Below are positions 56,297-64,000 of a stretch of 64,000 bases of DNA, one piece after another. Source of the DNA: Bradyrhizobium prioriisuperbiae (GTDB lineage: Bacteria; Pseudomonadota; Alphaproteobacteria; Rhizobiales; Xanthobacteraceae); NCBI RefSeq assembly GCF_032397745.1, contig NZ_CP135921.1, forward strand, positions 5,258,501 through 5,322,500. The letters run 5' to 3'. The stretch's first letter is position 1, and the number at the start of each line of letters is the position of its first letter. A program made the position numbers and the translations under genes. Under the pieces are notes generated by a model. That model saw only the letters and a program-made list of their open reading frames with translations, ran no database searches and was not told the origin of the DNA.

Positions 56297-59200
56297 GTGA
56301 AGATCGGGATGCTTACGGAAAGGATGAAGCTCGGCTTTGGCGTCGATCTTGTCGTTCACGAGCAAGCATCCAGACTGGCGAAACTTGGTCATCAGGTTTC
56401 GGTGTTCGTCATTAGCGCAGATGAGCGGACTCATGCTGCGAACTATGACCTGGTGACGATATCCAAGATCGTTGACGTGCATGATTACTCGTCGGAATTG
56501 TCGATCAACAAGATACTCGACGAACTGCACGCCAGGAAGATCGATCTGTGGATCTTGCACACTCCACCTTTTTACGACTGGCTTTCCTACCTGCGCGCTC
56601 CAGCGATTATTGTGGAATACGGAACGCCGCCGGGATCATTCTTCGATGCGGACACGGCCCGGCACCTGGAGCGGATGACGGATCATCGTTTCACCAACAT
56701 CTACAGTGAACTGGGCTGGTCAGATGCGATCGTCTCGATATCCAGATCCATTCATGAGTGGCTTCCGGCTCGAGCGAAACTGTTCTCATCGGTCGTCTAC
56801 CTCGGCGGAGATCACTACGAGCGGGCATCCAGCGAGCAGGTGGGTGCTTTTCGGCGCTCGATAGGGGTTGCAGACGACGAGTGTCTGATCCTCTGGGTTG
56901 GACGGATGCAGTTCGCTGATGACGAACAACCCTACAAGAATTTTGCCGAACTCCTCTCCCTTATCCCAAAAATAAGGCGGCGATGCCGCGGCGTGAAGAT
57001 TGCTCTTCTCGGCAAGATCGCCAAAGAAGAACTCAGCAAGCTTGATTCCTACGAGGTAATCTTGTTGGCCGGCCATCCCAGGGAGGAGATGGGGGTTGCC
57101 TATGCGGCTGCGGATATCCTGATCAATCTTTCCAGATGGGAGGGTTTCAATCTCGCTTTGGTCGAGGCGCAATACCAAGGCACCCCCGTCGTCGCCTATG
57201 ATATCGGACCCCACCCGGAGGTTGTTGCTAACGAGAAAACCGGGATGCTGGTGCAAACACCGGATGATATGCTGGCAGCCATTGATAGTTTGGTCGGCGA
57301 TCGGGAGTTAAGAGAAACACTTTCGAGGAACGCGAGAAGCTTCGCGGACGGATTTACGTGGGACGCCAATGTCGCCAAGCTGGCAGCATTGATCGCCGAT
57401 TGTCATGGCCGCAGCTTTGCGGCGTCGTCGGCCTTCGAACGGAAGCCGAAAACAGACCTCGCAGTGGCCGAATTCCTTGCCGCCAAGCAATTTTCTCTCG
57501 ACCAACTTCTTGCGCTGGACGGAGAGAAATTCATCCGAGCGGCCTATCAGGCTGTGCTCGGCCGGGATGCTGATGCTGGCGGCCTGCAACTCTGGTTGGG
57601 GCGGCGCCGCAGCGGGGAGAGCAAGCTTTCGATTTTGACCTCCTTGTGCCTTTCGTCGGAGGGAAAACAGCTCGTGCCTCATCCCAGCATAACGCAGGCC
57701 GTTCGTTTCTATCGATTTTCGGGCGGACGGCATCTTAACCTCATGTTGCGCTTTTTCGGCCTGACAAGAAGCCTCAATGACGTGCGGTTGCAACTGCGTC
57801 GTTTAGCTGGGCAGCAGGATGCCGTTGGGGCCGGGCTGAGAAAGGTGATAGCGGTTCGTCGAAAGCTGCTTGGAATTCTGCCTGCCCGCCGTCCAGCGCT
57901 CCAGCCGCCACAGGATGCGTCCGACATCCGACAGCAACTGCAACGGCTGGAGGAGCGGCAAGATGTCCTCGCTACGGACCTGGCCCAGCGTCTGGCAGAT
58001 AAAGGGGCGCCCGAGCCTGCATCGGTTCGCGAGTGGTTTTTGAATCAGCGTTTGCTTCTGGACGCGTGTCCGCTGACGGTGAGGAAAGGGGCGGTCTGGC
58101 AGTCCCGCATCGGTCCCCGCCATGTCGCGCTCGTTGCTCCAGGGGCCAGCTTGGAGCCCTCCGCTCTGTCGTGTCTTGCTAAGGCCGTGGAGAGGTCGCA
58201 GGCTGATATCGTGTTCGGAGATGAAGTCGAGGAAGTGACCGCTGCAGACGATCTGCGTTTGCGGGCTCGTGGTTTATTCTCGCATGACGCGTTTATGCAA
58301 TTTCCCGATCTGGGAGGGGTCATAGCGGTGCACGACGCCATACTCGCGCAGGCGTCGTGCCCTGAGACCGTTGCCCTGACAGGATCCGTACTGCTGCGAC
58401 TAGTCGCTCGGGCTCATAGCATCAGCCATATTCCATCGGTTTTGAATAGACGGTCCAGCGCGGCGATCGGCGCTAACCTGCCCAGCGCTGCAGATGTTGG
58501 CGTCTATCTCGGAAAAATATGCAGAGGGCCAGTCCTGCACGCTTGTGATCGCCATGGCTTCGATGTTCGATATCCAGCCAATTCGCCGTGGAAGGCAGCA
58601 ATTATTGTTACTTCATACGGCGGGGTGCCGTCGCTGGCGCGTCGCATTGAGGCTATCGAGGCAAGCACGGAAGCCGACAGATATAAGTTGATCATCGTGA
58701 ATGGCGATGCGGAATTGTCAACCCAGATCGACAGTCTGAACCCTCGATATCAGGTGCTGCATTTCCCTCGCGACACAAGTGCATGTGTCATGTTCAATGC
58801 GGCCGCCCGCCAAGCTCCGCAGGATTGCAATCTTTTCACCGTACTGAACGGCGATGTGATGCCAGCCTTGCCGGACTGGTTGCCGCGTCTCGCCGAAGCC
58901 TGCTTGCGCAATGAGGTTGGTGCTGTTGCGCCGCTGTCGATATATCCCGACGGCCGCGTGAGCCATGCCGGCATGGTTGTGGGTCTGATGGGTATATGTG
59001 GGCACGTGTCTCGCTTCACGCCGTACCGCCAGGACGACGGGAGCGTCAATCCGGGCTATCTGCAGTGGTTGGTCGGTGTGCGGGAGGTGTCTGCGGTCTC
59101 GTCCGCCTGCATAATGATCTGCAGGAGAGTCTTTCTTGAATTGGGCGGTTTTGATGAAAACCTGTCCAATGATGCCAGCGATATCGATCTCAGCTTTCGG

Positions 59201-59467
59201 CTCCGTGCTGTTGGGCTACGTGTTTTGTTGGACGCTCGGGCTGTTGTGCGCCGGCACGATCCGATCCCACGGCATTTCCGGCCTGCCGACACGGCAAGTG
59301 CCGGCCTTCTCGCGCAGAAACATGCGGCGGTCCTGGCTGAGGAGGATCCCTTCTTTAATCCCCTGCTTTCATCTGGATGCCACGAACCTACTCCTGCCCT
59401 GCAATACAGGACTGTTTTAGATGTCGAGCCTCGCACGGTGTCGCTGGCGCCCTGGGAGCTCCGCTGA
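56297..59467 (+). CDS. Large fusion: GT4 glycosyltransferase, DUF4214 module and GT2 glycosyltransferase
   Basis: A 1056-residue protein. Residues 1-370 are a GT-B enzyme (LGFGVDLVVHEQASRLAKLG, LILWVGRMQ and the donor site RWEGFNLALVEAQYQG). Residues 400-450 form one DUF4214 unit (YQAVLGRDADAGGLQLWLG). Residues 490-580 are charged and probably helical. Residues 600-1056 are GT-A-like (AAIIVTSYGGVPSLARRIEA, LNGDVMPALPDWL, GGFDENLSNDASDIDLSFRL). The DxD is not obvious, with NGDV in its place. Two active sites in one chain suggest a processive or two-linkage transferase. The start is GTG (MKIGM). Confidence 0.85.
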   Translation: MKIGMLTERMKLGFGVDLVVHEQASRLAKLGHQVSVFVISADERTHAANYDLVTISKIVDVHDYSSELSINKILDELHARKIDLWILHTPPFYDWLSYLRAPAIIVEYGTPPGSFFDADTARHLERMTDHRFTNIYSELGWSDAIVSISRSIHEWLPARAKLFSSVVYLGGDHYERASSEQVGAFRRSIGVADDECLILWVGRMQFADDEQPYKNFAELLSLIPKIRRRCRGVKIALLGKIAKEELSKLDSYEVILLAGHPREEMGVAYAAADILINLSRWEGFNLALVEAQYQGTPVVAYDIGPHPEVVANEKTGMLVQTPDDMLAAIDSLVGDRELRETLSRNARSFADGFTWDANVAKLAALIADCHGRSFAASSAFERKPKTDLAVAEFLAAKQFSLDQLLALDGEKFIRAAYQAVLGRDADAGGLQLWLGRRRSGESKLSILTSLCLSSEGKQLVPHPSITQAVRFYRFSGGRHLNLMLRFFGLTRSLNDVRLQLRRLAGQQDAVGAGLRKVIAVRRKLLGILPARRPALQPPQDASDIRQQLQRLEERQDVLATDLAQRLADKGAPEPASVREWFLNQRLLLDACPLTVRKGAVWQSRIGPRHVALVAPGASLEPSALSCLAKAVERSQADIVFGDEVEEVTAADDLRLRARGLFSHDAFMQFPDLGGVIAVHDAILAQASCPETVALTGSVLLRLVARAHSISHIPSVLNRRSSAAIGANLPSAADVGVYLGKICRGPVLHACDRHGFDVRYPANSPWKAAIIVTSYGGVPSLARRIEAIEASTEADRYKLIIVNGDAELSTQIDSLNPRYQVLHFPRDTSACVMFNAAARQAPQDCNLFTVLNGDVMPALPDWLPRLAEACLRNEVGAVAPLSIYPDGRVSHAGMVVGLMGICGHVSRFTPYRQDDGSVNPGYLQWLVGVREVSAVSSACIMICRRVFLELGGFDENLSNDASDIDLSFRLRAVGLRVLLDARAVVRRHDPIPRHFRPADTASAGLLAQKHAAVLAEEDPFFNPLLSSGCHEPTPALQYRTVLDVEPRTVSLAPWELR

Positions 59468-59476
59468 TGCGGCGGA

Positions 59477-60646
59477 TCATACCTCCTTGTAGATTTCTGT
59501 CAGGTCGTCAATGTGCTTGTCCCATGAAAACATCTTGCTGCGCCTCAGTCCTGAGGCTCGCAATCCATTGGCATGAGCCGGATTATTGAGGACACGCTCA
59601 AGAGCTTCGGCTGCTTGATCCGTCGAGTCGGGGGCGACCAACTCGCCGCTGTCGCCAATAACTTCGGGCATCGATGAGGTGTTGGAACAGATAACCGGGC
59701 AAGATGATTTCATGGCCTCTAGGATGGGGATACCGAAGCCCTCGTAGAACGACAGGTACATGAAGCATTCAGCATGGCGATAGAGTGACGGCATATCCGA
59801 GAGTTGCACATATCCGGTGAAGACAATTCGATCCCTGTAAGGGTACTCATCAAGGAAGATCTTCAGGCCGTCATTTCGCCAGCCCATGGGACCGGAAAGC
59901 ACCAGCATGACATCGTCACGGTTGGGATTGCGCTCACAAAAACGTCGATATGATTGCAGAATGCCGACAATATTTTTTCGCGGTTCGATGGTCGAGACGC
60001 TCAGGATATAGCGCTTGCCGGTGCCAATCTTATATCGGTCTAAAAATTCGTCGCGTTCGACGATGTTCGGATGCTCGTAGACCGAATCGACGCCGAGGTG
60101 CGAAACTTTGACCTTGTCTGCCGAGATCCCGAAATTTTCGACGAGGTCGCGCTTGGTCGACTCCGAGATCGCGACCACGATGTCGAATTTACGGAACGAA
60201 TTCGCTTTGCGTGCCTCTTTGACGATGTTTGTTCGCTCGTGATAGTCCGGAAAAAGTGTCGTGGTGAGATCGAAGCACGTAATAACGTTTTTCTTAGCGT
60301 GCCGCGATGCATAGTTGTACCAGTCGGTACAATGATAGATGTCGCATGATTTTGTTGCTCTGTTGATCATGCGCGGCAGCGGTAAGTCGACAGACAATCC
60401 TTTGTCGACGGTTAAGCGCCGGATCTTGTAAATTAATTGATCGAACTCGTTTGTTTCCACGAGTTGGTATCGCAGAGACTTGGCAAAATTCGCAAGCTCA
60501 GGATGGGTGAAATTCAAATCCTGAAGAAGGACGGTAATGTCAAAGGAGGGGTCTTTGATCAATCCTGCAATAATATTATAAGCGTAGTTCACGATCCCGG
60601 TTCGAGGAAATCGCAGAACAAAACCGTCGATGGTGAGGCTTCTCAT
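59477..60646 (-). CDS. Glycosyltransferase family 4 protein (MtfB-like)
   Basis: A 389-residue GT-B enzyme beginning MRSLTIDGFVLRFPRTGIV at ATG 60646 with AAGGA two bases upstream. Donor-domain motifs are RYILSVSTIEPRKNI and CFMYLSFYEGFGIPILEAMK. The group includes mannosyl- and fucosyltransferases of O-antigen loci. It converges on the large fusion gene (stops 10 bp apart) and is divergent from the next transferase. Confidence 0.9.
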   Translation of the reverse strand: MRSLTIDGFVLRFPRTGIVNYAYNIIAGLIKDPSFDITVLLQDLNFTHPELANFAKSLRYQLVETNEFDQLIYKIRRLTVDKGLSVDLPLPRMINRATKSCDIYHCTDWYNYASRHAKKNVITCFDLTTTLFPDYHERTNIVKEARKANSFRKFDIVVAISESTKRDLVENFGISADKVKVSHLGVDSVYEHPNIVERDEFLDRYKIGTGKRYILSVSTIEPRKNIVGILQSYRRFCERNPNRDDVMLVLSGPMGWRNDGLKIFLDEYPYRDRIVFTGYVQLSDMPSLYRHAECFMYLSFYEGFGIPILEAMKSSCPVICSNTSSMPEVIGDSGELVAPDSTDQAAEALERVLNNPAHANGLRASGLRRSKMFSWDKHIDDLTEIYKEV

Positions 60647-60911
60647 AGTCCTTCTTCTTTGCTGGTTAATCTGTTCTTGCTTGCCAACTGGTTGGTCATT
60701 GTACGCCTGCCGGTATATAGACGGAGCGAGGGTTCGGCCAGATGCAAAGCGGTTGCTGCGATTTTGCGGAACGCCATTGGTAAGGAGTTCCGGCAAGAGC
60801 GTTTCGCATAAATTCGCCGCAAATGGTCTAGCAAGGCATAGCGGTGTGGCGGGCTCCGTGTTAGAGGCTTCGGTCTGCGCGAATTTTGTTTTGACTAGGC
60901 CATGCTGATCG

Positions 60912-62153
60912 ATGAGTGCTTTGTCGACGCGACCGACCATAGGGCTGGAATCTGGCATTTTGCGCGGCCCGATGACAGGAATAGCGAACTATACCTTCTG
61001 GATCGTGCGTTCTCTCCTGGAGCATGGGCCATCGTTTCGCTATGTGGGTTTTGACAGGCTAGGGTGGCGTGAAGTCAATCTGGCCTCGATGAAAGGGGCG
61101 ACGAAAGCGCGCGATGAGGACAATGGTCGGCACGTCTCGGCGATCCCGAGTGAGCGCCTGCCCGATCACATCGTGCGTTTGGCAGCTCAGGGAGTGCGAC
61201 GATTGTCGTACTTCCGGCAGATCGGGGTTCTGTACAGAGCGGTCTATCGCCGCAGCTTCGAGTTTTCGCTTCGCCCGCAGCAGCTCGACCTGTTCCATGC
61301 CTTCAATTTTCGCCCCCCTGCGGATCCCGGTGTGCCGGTGTTGCCCGTGGTGTACGATCTGTCGACGTTTCGCCACCCTGAGTTCCATCCGGCAGATCGC
61401 GTGGCTTGGCTTGCGCCGCTTAGTAGGATCGTCGCCCGCGCGCCCATGGTGCAGACCATTTCGGAATTCAGCAAGCAGGAGATCATCGGGGTGTTTGGCA
61501 CCCCAGCCGACCAGATTTTCGTCGCACCGCCGGCCGCAGCTGCACTGTACAGGCCGATCGGGCAAGGCGCGACACAGCGTGACCTCGCTCCGTTTGATCT
61601 GAAATATGGTAGTTTCTTCTTGACTGTCGGCACGCTCGAGCCGCGCAAAAACATTCGTACATTGATCGCGGCGTACGCGCGGCTTTCACCCGCCGTGCGG
61701 TCGAACTGCCCGTTGGTTGTGGCTGGCGGCAAGGGATGGGGCAGCCTCGATCTTCCAGCGCAGGCAGAGTCGCTGCGCGCCGATGCTACGTTGCGCTTTC
61801 TGGAAGGGGTAAACAACCCACAGCTCCGCAGCCTCTATGAGGGCGCACGACTGATGCTGATGCCATCGCTTTACGAGGGGTTCGGCATGCCGGTGGTCGA
61901 AGCGCTGGCTTGCGGGACGGCAGTGGCACATAGTGCGGATACATCGATGGATGAAATCTCGGGCGGATTCGGCCAACGGGTGGCTGCCCTGGATGTCGAC
62001 GGCTGGAGCGATGCCCTGCGCGAGGCGATCGCTGGTTGCGATCATGACGATCCAGCGCTGCGCGTTGCCAGGGTCGCGCAGGCGCGGCAATTCGACTGGG
62101 ACCGCAGCGCCGGCCTTGTTCTCGCCGCGTATCGTCAATTGATTCCCGGCTGA
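60912..62153 (+). CDS. Glycosyltransferase family 4 protein
   Basis: A 413-residue GT-B enzyme related to its minus-strand neighbour (MTGIANYTFWIVRSLLE, FFLTVGTLEPRKNIRTLI, MLMPSLYEGFGMPVVEALA). Catalytic Glu pair retained. Its divergent arrangement with the previous gene gives a 265-bp shared promoter region. It precedes the LptF-type gene by 48 bp and may be co-transcribed with it. Confidence 0.9.
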   Translation: MSALSTRPTIGLESGILRGPMTGIANYTFWIVRSLLEHGPSFRYVGFDRLGWREVNLASMKGATKARDEDNGRHVSAIPSERLPDHIVRLAAQGVRRLSYFRQIGVLYRAVYRRSFEFSLRPQQLDLFHAFNFRPPADPGVPVLPVVYDLSTFRHPEFHPADRVAWLAPLSRIVARAPMVQTISEFSKQEIIGVFGTPADQIFVAPPAAAALYRPIGQGATQRDLAPFDLKYGSFFLTVGTLEPRKNIRTLIAAYARLSPAVRSNCPLVVAGGKGWGSLDLPAQAESLRADATLRFLEGVNNPQLRSLYEGARLMLMPSLYEGFGMPVVEALACGTAVAHSADTSMDEISGGFGQRVAALDVDGWSDALREAIAGCDHDDPALRVARVAQARQFDWDRSAGLVLAAYRQLIPG

Positions 62154-62201
62154 GGCATCAATACAGTAGCCATCTCGGTCGTTGGCCGGAAAGGACGTCT
62201 T

Positions 62202-63371
62202 TTGCGGATCAGCTCGATCGACGGCTATGTCGTCAAGATGACCTTGATGTCGTTCCTGATCGTCCTGATCTCGCTCACCGGCGTGATCTGGATCACGCAG
62301 GCACTGCGTAATATCGACCTGATGACCGGCCAGGGGCAGACCATCCTGGTGTTCTTAGGGATCTCGGGCCTGATCATTCCGCTGCTCGTCTCCATCATCG
62401 CCCCGATCGCGCTGCTGGTGGCGGTCATGTATGCGCTGAACCGGCTGGCGACCGATTCCGAGATCATCGTGATCAGTGCGGCGGGGATGCCCCCGGTGCG
62501 GTTCCTGCGGCCGTTTCTGCAGGCGACCGTGATCGTCTGCGTCCTGGTGGCGACCATTACGCTCTACGTTGCGCCCGAATGTTTGCGCATGCTGCGGCGA
62601 TGGAACGCCCAGCTCGGCGCCGACGTGCTCGCGAACGTGATCCAGCCCGGGCAATTCATCAAGCTGGGGCAGCTGACCCTGCGCATCCAGGAGCGGCGGC
62701 CGGGCGGCGTGCTGGTCGGATTGTTCATCGACGACAAGCGCGACCCCGCGCAGCGGGTCAACATCGTCGCGGACACCGGCACGGTGATCAAGAATGAGCG
62801 TGGCTCCTTCATCATTCTGCAGGATGGCAATCTGCAGCGGTTCGAGGCCGGCAAGCGCGATCCCGCGCTGGTCGCCTTCAAAAGCTATGCATTCGACATG
62901 TCGCAGTTTGCGGGCGCGGCACAGAACGTCACCTACAACGTCACCGAGCGGCTGACGCCCGATCTGTTTTCGCCGCCGCCGGACGATCCGCTCTACGTCA
63001 AATCCCCCGGCGAATTCCGTGCGGAGTTTCACAATCGCATTTTCGCGCCGCTCTATCCGGTGATCTTCGCGCTGATGGCGTTTGCGTTTCTGGGCATGCC
63101 GCGCACGACGCGGCAAAGCCGGAATTTTGCGATATCGAGTCTCTTGGTGGGAATTCTGGTGGTGCGGGTCGCGGGCTTTGCCTGCTCGACGATCGCGGTG
63201 AAGACGCCCGCTGCCATCCTGGTCCAGTACGGGATGCTGATGGTCGTTGGCAGCCTTTGCGTCTGGAGCATTCTGCGCAGTGTCATGATCGAGGCGCCTG
63301 CGGGCCTGATCGAGGCGATTAACAATCTCAGCCGGCGGCTGGTGCCGGCACGGATGCGCGGGTCTGCTTGA
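62202..63371 (+). CDS. lptF: LPS export permease, LptF/LptG (YjgP/YjgQ) family
   Basis: A 389-residue inner-membrane protein with three N-terminal and three C-terminal membrane segments around a periplasmic beta-jellyroll of about 170 residues. The motif ALNRLATDSEIIVISAAGM is the LptF/G coupling helix region. It extracts LPS with LptB and LptG. A TTG start (62202) follows AAGGA. The usual partner lptG is not next to it, so the symbol lptF rather than lptG is tentative. Confidence 0.85.
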   Translation: MRISSIDGYVVKMTLMSFLIVLISLTGVIWITQALRNIDLMTGQGQTILVFLGISGLIIPLLVSIIAPIALLVAVMYALNRLATDSEIIVISAAGMPPVRFLRPFLQATVIVCVLVATITLYVAPECLRMLRRWNAQLGADVLANVIQPGQFIKLGQLTLRIQERRPGGVLVGLFIDDKRDPAQRVNIVADTGTVIKNERGSFIILQDGNLQRFEAGKRDPALVAFKSYAFDMSQFAGAAQNVTYNVTERLTPDLFSPPPDDPLYVKSPGEFRAEFHNRIFAPLYPVIFALMAFAFLGMPRTTRQSRNFAISSLLVGILVVRVAGFACSTIAVKTPAAILVQYGMLMVVGSLCVWSILRSVMIEAPAGLIEAINNLSRRLVPARMRGSA

Positions 63372-63444
63372 AAACAATTCAGAGATTCCGCGATGTCTTC
63401 AGGTGGATACGATGGCGTGCGGGCGTGGCGCAAGCAGTTGCTTG

Positions 63445-64000
63445 TCACCAGCGGCATTCCGGCAAGATCCCGACCTCGCCGCGGTTTTGGCTGAGCTTGT
63501 AGGCAAAGAAGCCGCGGCGGCCGGTCGTGCCCACCGGCGTCGTGAACTGTCCAAGGTATTCGACGCTCCCATAGAACGGCTGCACGCGATCCCGGTCCGG
63601 ACAGGATGTCACGAACAGGATTGGCTCCGTCGCTTGTGGCGTCAGCGGGTGGACGACGTCGAATTGCGGGCTGTCGCTCGTTCCCCATGACAGGATGTTT
63701 TGCGGCCTGCCGCGCCAGTAGTAGCGCAGCGCTGCGATATCGCCGCGATAATCGTTGGCGATAGTCGGCGTACCGGTTTCTTCGGCGAGTTGCCCGACGC
63801 GCTCCGCGTACGCGCGCCATCCCAGGGTGCGATTGTAGGGATTGGGGGTCTTCAGGAAGGGAAGCGCAATGCGTGTCGCCATGCTGTCCATCGCGAGCAG
63901 GGCGGTCTGCAGCACGATGCCAAGAGCGAGGCTTCCATAGAGCAATCCGCGACGGCCGATGCGCAGCAGCAGCGCCGCTGTCAGGATCAGCCCTGAGGTC
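63445..64000 (-). CDS. GT39/ArnT-like integral-membrane glycosyltransferase, C-terminal part (5' end outside window)
   Basis: The frame is open from the right edge to a stop at 63445, giving about 185 C-terminal residues. Two hydrophobic segments (LILTAALLLRIG, SLALGIVLQTALLAM) precede a soluble periplasmic domain with ANDYRGDIAALRYYWRG and DVVHPLTPQATEPILFV. This layout is typical of dolichyl-phosphate-mannose-type transferases that use undecaprenyl-linked sugars to decorate lipid A or core. It converges on lptF with a 73-bp gap. Confidence 0.75.
   Translation of the reverse strand, partial: TSGLILTAALLLRIGRRGLLYGSLALGIVLQTALLAMDSMATRIALPFLKTPNPYNRTLGWRAYAERVGQLAEETGTPTIANDYRGDIAALRYYWRGRPQNILSWGTSDSPQFDVVHPLTPQATEPILFVTSCPDRDRVQPFYGSVEYLGQFTTPVGTTGRRGFFAYKLSQNRGEVGILPECRW

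Overview
The window is GC-rich chromosomal DNA from an alphaproteobacterium, most likely of the Bradyrhizobium / Rhodopseudomonas / Afipia group (Nitrobacteraceae). The evidence is a Liv-type ABC operon with a short MetE-like protein, the style of the core-LPS genes, and two palindromic intergenic elements (1031-1142, 5785-5883) of a kind I recall as frequent in those genomes. No tRNA, rRNA, CRISPR array, insertion sequence or phage gene was recognised.

Left part (1-24 kb), metabolism and repair. A branched-chain amino-acid type ABC transporter (end of the binding protein, then livH-livM-livG-livF) is followed by a MetE-like methyltransferase. Next come a ClC chloride-channel remnant and a membrane adenylate cyclase, both frameshifted. 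A TetR regulator with its own repeated operator then heads an overlapping operon: AidB-like acyl-CoA dehydrogenase, class II aldolase, DUF2520 dehydrogenase and a frameshifted acyl-CoA synthetase. On the minus strand a compact DNA-alkylation repair operon (ogt, an Oxygenase-NA family dioxygenase, alkB) lies next to UDP-glucose dehydrogenase. An unusual HTH-plus-methyltransferase protein precedes the S-adenosylmethionine cycle pair metK-ahcY. A FAH-family hydrolase and an MsbA-like exporter follow.

Middle (24.5-35 kb), core lipopolysaccharide. galE, waaC, gmhB, gmhA, waaF, hldD and hldE give the whole route from sedoheptulose 7-phosphate to ADP-L-glycero-D-manno-heptose plus two heptosyltransferases. 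An O-antigen ligase and a CapD/WbpM-type dehydratase follow. A secreted-type M10 metallopeptidase with DUF4214 repeats is present as one intact and one wrecked copy. A scrap of capD lies between them, which marks an old tandem duplication.

Right part (37.7-64 kb), O-antigen or surface polysaccharide locus. It holds a WecA/WbpL-like initiating transferase, gmd and a divergent gmd paralog, at least six glycosyltransferases, and a Wzm/Wzt ABC exporter. A CDP-sugar module (glucose-1-phosphate cytidylyltransferase, CDP-glucose dehydratase, RmlC-like epimerase, ketoreductase, zinc-type C-methyltransferase) probably makes a branched 6-deoxyhexose. An LptF/LptG-type permease and the end of a GT39-type transferase close the window.

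The most interesting object is the protein directly after the exporter (45595-46845). It has a P-loop, sulfotransferase-like head followed by a coiled coil containing three almost identical 63-bp (21-residue) repeats. With a Wzt that lacks the usual cargo-binding domain, and a second methyltransferase-plus-coiled-coil protein nearby, it could be a chain-terminating molecular ruler analogous in design to WbdD. That is inference, not demonstrated.
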